Below, piece by piece: positions 8,710 to 14,674 of a stretch of 14,674 nt of DNA; position 1 is the stretch's first letter; every line of letters starts with the position of its first letter. The stretch covers positions 1 through 14,674 of the forward strand of contig NWUY0304169952.1 of the NCBI GenBank assembly GCA_004151065.3. Reading direction: 5' to 3'. The notes under the pieces were generated by a model. The model searched no databases, had not been told where the DNA came from, and saw only the letters and a list, made by a program, of their open reading frames with translations. Source of the DNA: Larix sibirica. Taxonomy: Eukaryota > Streptophyta > Pinopsida > Pinales > Pinaceae. A program made the translations under genes and the position numbers.

Positions 8710-9192
8710 ATGGTGATTGAGGATTCAATTTGGGTTTGGGGTTTCTTTGATGGCGCAACTTTAAATGGAAGGTGTGTACTGCATGTTCATTTGATCATTA
8801 ACAGGGACCATTTTTTTAAAATGAAACTACACTATGGTTTGGGTACAAACTATAAGGATGAGCTGCTTGCTTTGTGGTGTCTAATGAAAGTGGCGTGTAC
8901 TTTTGGTATTGATCGCTTAAAAATCTTGGGTGATTCACTGATGGTTGTAAATTGGGCGAAGAAATTCTACAAGCTGAAGGTGCTCACTTTACATCATTGG
9001 TGCCAGAGGATTGAAGACCAACTGAATAAATTTTATGAGTGGACTATTGATCACATTTATAGGGAGTTTAATGATGTGGCTGATGCATTATCAAAGGAGG
9101 CTCTTAATGAGGAGGAAGGTCTACTATTATGGGAGGAGTGGATTGACAGTGACTTGGCAAACCATGGTTTTCTTCATTTTCTTTCCGATTAA
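8710..9192 (+). CDS. RNase H-like domain protein (RVT_3 type)
   Basis: Encodes 160 residues with the RNase H fold signature used by plant retroelements to remove RNA from RNA/DNA hybrids. Candidate catalytic acids are all present: Asp14 (FFDGA), Glu51 (YKDELLAL), Asp75 (ILGDSL) and Asp125 (VADALSKEA). His115 lies in DHIYREFND, and VVNWAKKFY (79-87) fits the usual VVNWI/W-KK block after the third motif. The Gly-rich loop normally following FDGA is eroded (TLNGRCVLHVHL), so activity is doubtful. The ATG at 8710 is simply the first in frame. In an intact element this domain would be the C-terminus of a longer polyprotein. The complete acid set and open frame suggest a young insertion or retained function. 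Confidence 0.75.
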   Translation: MVIEDSIWVWGFFDGATLNGRCVLHVHLIINRDHFFKMKLHYGLGTNYKDELLALWCLMKVACTFGIDRLKILGDSLMVVNWAKKFYKLKVLTLHHWCQRIEDQLNKFYEWTIDHIYREFNDVADALSKEALNEEEGLLLWEEWIDSDLANHGFLHFLSD

Positions 9193-9377
9193 GATGTTTT
9201 TTTATATTTCCTTTCAAACTTTTTGTTCTGTTAGAGGTTGGTTGGTTCAGCAAGTATCTATAGTTTTGTGATGGAACAATTATTGCTTTTCTTGGAAGCT
9301 CTGTGTTGATTTTGAGGTGTAGTACAAGAAGGACACCCTTGTAGTCTTGCTGGTTTCACTTGTTTTTGTATGGAGAA

Positions 9378-9411
9378 GTACTTTTTTTATTTATATAAAC
9401 AACAAAAGTAC
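9378..9411. repeat. 34-nt imperfect palindrome
   Basis: The stretch starts gtacttttttt and ends acaaaagtac. Comparing it with its own reverse complement gives 30 of 34 matching positions, centred on tttatataaa. It could form a hairpin or cruciform at the end of the RNase H remnant. The stretch 9412-9756 beyond it is AT-rich without a gene. Confidence 0.8.
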
Positions 9412-9756
9412 AATTTTTTCCTTCTTGAAAAAAGTGATTTATAAAAATACATTTTTTATTTAATAAAAGATATTTTTAACGATAATTTGACTACTTAAAT
9501 TGATAAAAGTGTATATATCGTAATCCCTTCAAATTTAAATACATGACCTCTTTAAAAAAAATGTATATTATTTTAAATTATATATTTAGAGAGAGTTTAG
9601 TATGGAGATAACCTCTTTATTCCTTGTTATTCTAATGTTTAAGATTGTAAATAGTATGTGAAGATTCATACTATTTCAAATATTAGATCAATGAGATATG
9701 TTTTCAACTTTACCCCACCCTTGATAGGGCGACTAACTTCCACAAGACCACTAAGA

Positions 9757-9901
9757 AGCCCCTTTCTAGAACCCAAGTTAGACACTACCAAATTGGCAAA
9801 GAAATAAGTGTTAGGAGGCCCCAACATTAGCCCCTTTAATAGAGCCCAAGTCAACCACTACCAAATTGGAAAACTAATAAGTCTTAGGAGGCCCCAAGGT
9901 T
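9757..9901. repeat. 72/73-nt tandem repeat, two copies
   Basis: Units 9757-9828 and 9829-9901 share about 85% of positions and differ by one inserted base. Both begin agcccctt, share actaccaaattgg in the middle and end ttaggaggccccaa. The GC-rich block stands out from its AT-rich surroundings. The minus-strand frame across it (9666-9854) resembles no protein I know. Confidence 0.85.
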
Positions 9902-11087
9902 GGACCCTCTCACTAATCTCTAGGTTTGATTGAGCGACGAATTTTCCATTCAAATGTGTTCCCCTTGTCCTTGGATGTTAAACATGATGGGCTTCTCAAT
10001 CTAGGGCTCTTCTAATGACATTATGAGAAAGTGCATCAACCCCTTCATAGTGATTGATGACTCAATTGAGAAGCCTTCTCCTCTTTCCTCTCATTTGGCT
10101 TCACCTTCTACTTCCAATGCACCTTGACTTAAATTTATATTTGTAATTTATGTTATTATCTTGTCCTTCTTTTAACAATATACTTAGAAGTTCTTTTTCA
10201 ATAAAATAATAATAGGGGTTGCTTTGGAGCTACCACTATGTAGTGCGAAGCCTTATTGACTTACTTAGAACATCAATATAATTGACTTGTATTTTATCTA
10301 TTAAATAACATTAATAAAGCAGTCTAAAACACTTGTTCTTTTGTCTTCAAATTCTCTCATTTTAAATAAATAATTTTTTTAAGCCATAAATCTATTGGGA
10401 TACACTATATTTGTAAGAAACTCGTAATTTTTCCCTAAAACTATAATCTCTCATAAAATTTTGATTACAATTCCCAACAAACATGTAATCCTTCACCATC
10501 GAAAGCTTCGCATAATTTATCTTAAAAGTTTTATGAATTTATTCTTGTAATATAACATAAGCTTTGTATCTTTAAGTTTTGTAAAATTTTTAGTTGATAT
10601 GATAATATTTATGGAGTAGTTATTAACTTGGATTTATCTAATTTTGTTAAAAAAATATTAATTGATTTTATAATATTTTAAGTATAAATTATTAATTTAA
10701 TAAGTTTTTAAAAATTATTATTAACATTAAAAATTTTAATTGTAATGTTTTTACACATTTATATAATTAAATAAAATTTTCATATTATTAAATTTTACAT
10801 TTTGATTTTTTTATGCCTTTAAATATATCATAAATTTAAAATTAAGAGTATATATTAAAAAAACTGAAGATGTGTGATTAAATAATTTTCCGATTATGAA
10901 ACAATTGAACTTACATCTTGAATTTGTTAATGCCTTTATATATATAAAGAAACTAAAGGTAGAATAGACATCACTAAATTGTAATGTAAAAATGAGTCGA
11001 AATTAAAATTTTATGAAAAATGTACATATATTTATATAAAAGAATATACAAAGAAATTGTGATGCATAAGAACAAAAGACAAATTGT
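9902..11087. other. AT-rich spacer, no gene recognised
   Basis: Very AT-rich, especially 10300-11050, with stop codons in all frames and no conserved protein or RNA signature that I can see. It is probably decayed transposon or intergenic sequence. Confidence 0.6.
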
Positions 11088-11406
11088 GATAATGGTACTT
11101 CATTAGGACTCTACCGGTTATGAATTATTAACAACTTTAATTTTCAAAAGTTATCACCACTAAAGCATCTTAAAATTTTGGGTAAACAAAGAGGATCAAA
11201 GCGGAGGAGAGGGTCTAAGGCATATCACTATCTCAAAGATCGATAATGATGGATCATTAGGATTATACAAGTTATGAATTACTAACAACTTTAATATTCA
11301 AAAGTTATCACCATCAAAGCACCTTAAATTTTTGGGTAAGCAAAGAGGATCAAAGCGGAGAGGGTCTAAGGCATGTCCTTATTTAAAATATGGATAATGA
11401 TGGATT
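11088..11406. repeat. About 154-nt tandem repeat, two copies
   Basis: Unit 1 (11101-11254) and unit 2 (11255-11406) both start cattagga, contain aaaagttatcacca and run through aagaggatcaaagcgga and gggtctaaggcat to gataatgatgga. Unit 2 lacks 3 nt of the ggaggagaggg stretch. The preceding gataatggtactt (11088-11100) matches the end of a unit, so the array began slightly earlier. I see no coding potential. From 11407 to about 11880 I see nothing definable. Confidence 0.88.
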
Positions 11407-11928
11407 AATAAGTCCTTCGTCCAAAGAAACTCTCGTAGGTTTAATCCATTGTCCTTCAAAAGGTCATCTCTAGGAAGGAATTAAACATGAAGTGATCTCT
11501 CAACTTCCTAAATGTGGTTGTCTTAACGAATATAAGGACAACCCAATCATAGATATCATCCTTATTTGCATCACAAGTTATATTTTTAAATTGACAACCT
11601 TAGGGTTGAATTACATATTTATTGGCCTCTAACTTTCAAAAAAACTATCATAAGTTGGATTTTGAAGAAGTAACAACTAAAAGGTAACTATGGTATTTCA
11701 CTATTGGTTAAACTATAATTCTTGGCTATCTTCTCCTCTGAGGATCTGTTGCTGCTGCAACCTAATCCCCAATTTTTTTAAAAAAATTTAGGGCCCCTCC
11801 TTCTATTTTTTGGAGTCTATTTAAAGTTTAGCTCATTCTAGAAAATTTCACCTTTGACACTTAGAAGTTTTCCTGAAAATCAAGTGAAGAAAGCAAGTTT
11901 TTTGGGTTAAGTGTAACTCGATTTTTTT

Positions 11929-12605
11929 CGCCGAAACGGTCAGAGCAACTTGCAGAGTCCCGCTGAAACAGGGAAAGCAACTCGTCAAAGGGCGCCGAAA
12001 CGGACGAAGCAATATTTGGTTTTTTGGGAAGAATCTTGTTTTGGGGAAACTCACCGAGTTGCACCGAAACGGTCGGAATATTTGAAAGAGTCGTGGCAAA
12101 ACACTTAAACTTTTGAAGTCGCACCGGTCAGAGGAACTCGATGAGTCACGCCGACCATTTTGGCGTGAAACACAAAAGACACTGACGTTGCCCCGGCAAG
12201 AGAAGAATCAATGCAAAATTGGAAAGTAGCCCGACGCGTTTCGCTGCATAAAGGCGAGTCACGCCGAAACAGGTCGCCGGTAGAATAGGAGATCCTCCGA
12301 CAAAGAAGTAAGAGTGAATGCCGATACAAGACGACGTGGAGAAAAGGAAATGGATTGGAGGAGATAGAGAAGTAGCGTCGACGCCGTGAAGACACGAAGT
12401 TTCGTCGAAACTTCGCGGCAAAGAAGGAAGAGAGCTCTGATGCGCTTCGACATAAAAGGGCCAAAAGATGCAGAAATCAACGTAGAATGACAAGTGACTG
12501 CTGACGTGTTTCACTGCGAAAAGGCAAGTCATGCCGAAAGACGTCGGTGGCAAAATGTTTTTTGTTGTGATACAGAGAAGTAAGGATTTTTGCGCCGAAA
12601 CGTCC
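11929..12605. repeat. Degenerate GCCGAAAC-type repeats in U3-like region
   Basis: The motif (g)c(c/t)gaaac with flanking GC recurs in one orientation: near 11929, 11961, 11993, 12063, 12262, 12533 and 12593. A longer pair with about 270-nt spacing is also visible: cgcgtttcgctgcataaagg near 12235 and cgtgtttcactgcgaaaagg near 12505. Both lead into gccgaaa and then into aagaagtaag/gagaagtaag. Such arrays in U3 often act as enhancers, but that role is not shown here. Confidence 0.65.
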
Positions 12606-12670
12606 TCAGTAAATTGGTGGACCTTGCCAACTTGTTCCATTTCGCATTTATTGCTAGGGTTTGCCAATGT

Positions 12671-12678
12671 TATATAAA
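12671..12678 (+). promoter_or_regulatory. Candidate TATA box of the LTR
   Basis: TATATAAA directly follows the repetitive GC-rich block and precedes about 680 nt without a long plus-strand ORF, which fits a U3/R promoter driving the downstream element ORF. Assignment rests on position and sequence only. Confidence 0.45.
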
Positions 12679-13354
12679 GGTGAGAATCGATTTTCTTCTA
12701 ACATTTTGCAAACGTTGTTCAAGCGGAACCGCTTCCACCAATTGTCGGACGCCCAACACCATTGAACATTGTCTTTGCCACCAGCCTGCAACTGCCATGT
12801 AGGATTTATTTGTACCCTTATGCCCCATGTTTAAAACAAAGTTTTCTTTTGGCATTTTCCCATTTGTAAAGCATGCTTGGCATTTTTCTGTTCACGGTTT
12901 TGTTTTATTTATATATAATTGAGAGGACCTTAAGCCAACCATTTGGTTCTTGACCAGTGGAGCATGGAATGGTCCAATAGTTTGTCTAATTCTGTAAATA
13001 GACGTCTCTTGACCAAACCTTGTTAAAGTTTTCTTTTCCGGTCCAAGTGAATGCCTCACACCAGGTTCATTATCCGGCCCCTTTCCGATGTGCACCTCCC
13101 TTGTTTGCTACGCCCTATCCGTGGTGCAAAGAAAGGGGTGGGATGAGTACTCAAGGTGGGGTTTTTAATTGGGAGAAACACCCTAATAAACTGAGCACTG
13201 CAGTAGGCGTACCCCATTCGAGTTAAACACATAGCCATGAACGCTAAGCCTGTTTTATCTTGAGTCAGATTTCCACCTCTTAGATGAACGGAGAGAGGGA
13301 TTTAGTCATTTACACTTGGTTCGCCGAATAGTATTTTCGGTTTAAAAATCTTTA

Positions 13355-13368
13355 TGGCGATTCCCACA
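13355..13368 (+). other. Candidate primer-binding site, tRNA-Arg type
   Basis: The run tggcgattcccaca starts with TGG, complementary to the CCA end of tRNA. It differs by one base in its first ten from tggcgactcc, the tRNA-Arg-complementary site familiar from Ogre/Tat-like plant Gypsy elements. The leader that follows (13369-13950) has a 15-nt direct repeat, catattttagaactt (13544-13558 and 13599-13613), and no gene that I recognise. Confidence 0.35.
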
Positions 13369-13954
13369 TTGACCTAATCTTGTGGGGCTAACATGCCATG
13401 GGAAGTGGGATAAACGTCGACGCACTTCAGCTGATGAAGTTGAATTTTTTCAAGTATTAGACTACCCCATGAAACTTTACTCACTTACGACCCGCTTGTT
13501 TTCTCAATAAAAACATTGACGGACACGGTTCGACCAAATTTGTCATATTTTAGAACTTATTTGCGATCATGGAATGGTCAAAAATCCATCAAAAATCCAT
13601 ATTTTAGAACTTTCCGATCTTTAAAGAGCTAGAACCCCAGATCTTTTTCAACTTTCTCCCCTCTAAAAAGAATGGGCTACAGTGAAACATTGTTATAGTT
13701 TTTTCCAGAAATGACTTTGGAGTGAAATTGTGTTTAAATATGTCCTTTAGTCAGTGGTGAACCTTTTTACATTGTTTTCACAGAATTTTCAGTACATATT
13801 GGACGTCACACACCAGTGTACTTTCTTGGGACACCCAACATCATGGAAGTAATATTTTCTGAACCTTTTCTATTGATGATATTAATGATGGATGTTTTTA
13901 TATGTTTATTCCTGATGTTTTCTTGTCATTTAAAATTTCTTACACTTAGATTCA

Positions 13955-14674
13955 ATGTTTCATCAGGATTTGGAAATGCAAAGAAGGAGTGCCAAGAGGA
14001 ATTCCAAGATAGCTGAATCAGATTCAGATGTAGAAGTAGTGGTTGACACTCCGACAGAAACTATGTTCGAAGACACCAAAGCAGCAACAGGAATCACCCT
14101 AGAATACAAGTGGGGTGGACTGTATCAAATGATCCGAGATCAAAATGTATCTAAGGTATATCTCGAAGAGATGATGTTATACCAAAACATCAAGAAATCG
14201 GGCCTCACCAAAGCAACCACACGCCTAGATCTTTTTCCTTTCTCAGAAGTCATCGGATGGATCCTGCCTTACATGGATGTTAGCACAATGATCATCTCAA
14301 ACACAAAATGGGAAGGATTTGCCTCTTTCAATCCAGGTCACATAACGACAACGTATAAACTACCACTGCCCAAGGTCATGATGATCGAAGAATGGATCAG
14401 GGGTGTAAACATGGACCACTTCGATTATGCCAATAAAATGATAATCCTAGGGAAACAACTAAGGATGAAAACAAGTGAGGAGTGTGATAGTCAAAGCTTC
14501 AGAACCTCATTCAGAATCATAGCTTTGATGCTAAGTAGAATTTTTGGGAGAGAGAATGGAAACATTTACAAGATTAACTAGGTGCCCCTCATATATCATA
14601 TAGCCTTCCACGACACTGTGTTTAATTGGGAAGATATCATCTCAGACATCTTGGCATCAACAATAGCAGCAACA
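13955..14674 (+). pseudogene. Retroelement-associated ORF, in-frame TAG, partial
   Basis: Reads 208 residues, hits TAG at 14579-14581, then stays open in the same frame for 31 more codons to the window edge. After an acidic, Ser-rich start (residues 15-45), the rest is globular. It contains YKWGGLYQMIRDQN (51-64), an LFPFSEVIGW block and LMLSRIFGRENGN near the break, then VPLIYHIAFHDTVFNWEDII after it. This wording resembles the putative plant transposon protein domain family and the extra ORFs found upstream of gag in some plant LTR elements. Homologues as I remember them read W-VPL at the break, so a single TGG-to-TAG change would explain it. The ATG at 13955 is the first after the in-frame TAA at 13931-13933. 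A splice acceptor near 13965-13968 (tttcatcag) could give another start. No gag, protease or reverse transcriptase is visible before the window ends. Confidence 0.6.

Larger units (their letters stand above)
8700..9411 (+). mobile_element. Likely 5'-truncated LINE remnant
   Basis: The RNase H coding stretch, its T-rich trailer and the closing palindrome look like the 3' end of a plant L1-type LINE, in which RNase H is the last domain of ORF2. Target-primed insertion commonly truncates the 5' side, which would explain why no reverse transcriptase is found upstream. I saw no clear poly(A) tail or target-site duplication, so the limits are approximate. It could instead be a captured or domesticated RNase H gene. 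Confidence 0.5.
11880..13354 (+). mobile_element. Putative 5' LTR of a retrotransposon
   Basis: Composition changes sharply near 11.9 kb from AT-rich to CpG-bearing DNA. A repetitive U3-like part (to about 12605) is followed by a TATA box (12671-12678), then an R/U5-like stretch ending before a primer-binding-site candidate at 13355, and an element-type ORF beyond. This order fits a 5' LTR plus leader. Canonical TG...CA ends were not found and the 3' LTR is outside the window, so both limits are estimates. Minus-strand open frames across 11.85-12.67 kb overlap one another in several frames, which indicates low stop density and not genes. Confidence 0.45.

Noticed and set aside
12105-12667. 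Several overlapping minus-strand open frames up to 173 codons
   Set aside because: They overlap in different frames across the repetitive GC-rich LTR-like region, where stops are scarce. Ser/Phe/Leu-rich translations resemble no protein family.
13020-13260. 5S rRNA-like stretch in the U5-like region
   Set aside because: A few words loosely recall 5S rRNA, but there is no collinear match to its internal control region.
1-14674. CRISPR array, operons or other prokaryotic systems
   Set aside because: No regularly spaced short repeats with unique spacers, no operon-like gene packing, and the gene content is plainly plant nuclear.

Overview
The window looks like nuclear DNA from a seed plant. 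Three things point there: a long intron-free PLS-class pentatricopeptide repeat (PPR) gene, the first exon of a chloroplast-type DEAD-box RNA helicase ending at a clean GT splice donor, and abundant plant-style retroelement debris in AT-rich spacer. The PPR wording and the large repeat-filled spacers remind me of a gymnosperm such as a conifer. That is an impression, because no marker here fixes the species.

Layout. 1-1558: AT-rich spacer with a 49-nt tandem duplication (150-247), a tRNA-derived SINE (about 795-960) and a compound microsatellite just upstream of a gene. 1559-1900 (+): exon 1 of an RH22-like DEAD-box helicase, with transit-peptide-like N-terminus and Q motif, followed by a phase-0 donor. 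I could not find exon 2 in the remaining 12.8 kb. 2280-2860: two tRNA-derived SINE-like elements on the minus strand. 3579-4738 (-): a decayed partial copy of the PPR gene. 6125-8011 (-): an intact 628-codon PPR gene that stops just inside the E1 motif, with no E2 or DYW domain. 8350-8600: short AT-rich tandem duplications. 8700-9411 (+): a LINE-like 3' remnant encoding an RNase H domain and ending in a 34-nt palindrome. 9757-9901 and 11088-11406: two-copy tandem repeats of 72-73 and about 154 nt, in gene-free AT-rich DNA. About 11.9 kb to the end (+): the 5' part of a probable LTR retrotransposon. It has a CpG-rich, internally repetitive U3-like region, a TATA box, a tRNA-Arg-type primer-binding site candidate, a leader, and an ORF resembling plant-transposon-associated proteins. 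That ORF is broken by one in-frame TAG and otherwise stays open to the window edge.

How the parts relate. The two host genes with a likely function, the helicase exon and the PPR gene, both belong to families acting on organelle RNA, but nothing shows they are linked in function. The PPR gene and its pseudogene are a tandem DNA duplication that includes 5' flank, so they were not made by retroposition. Everything else is transposon insertion and local duplication. If the helicase exon belongs to a live gene, the rest of the window is one very large intron with an antisense PPR gene nested in it. If not, the exon is a stranded fragment. I see no wholly new system. The best leads are the orphan helicase exon, the DYW-less PPR gene with its dead twin, the RNase H remnant with all catalytic residues kept, and the extra ORF of the LTR element.
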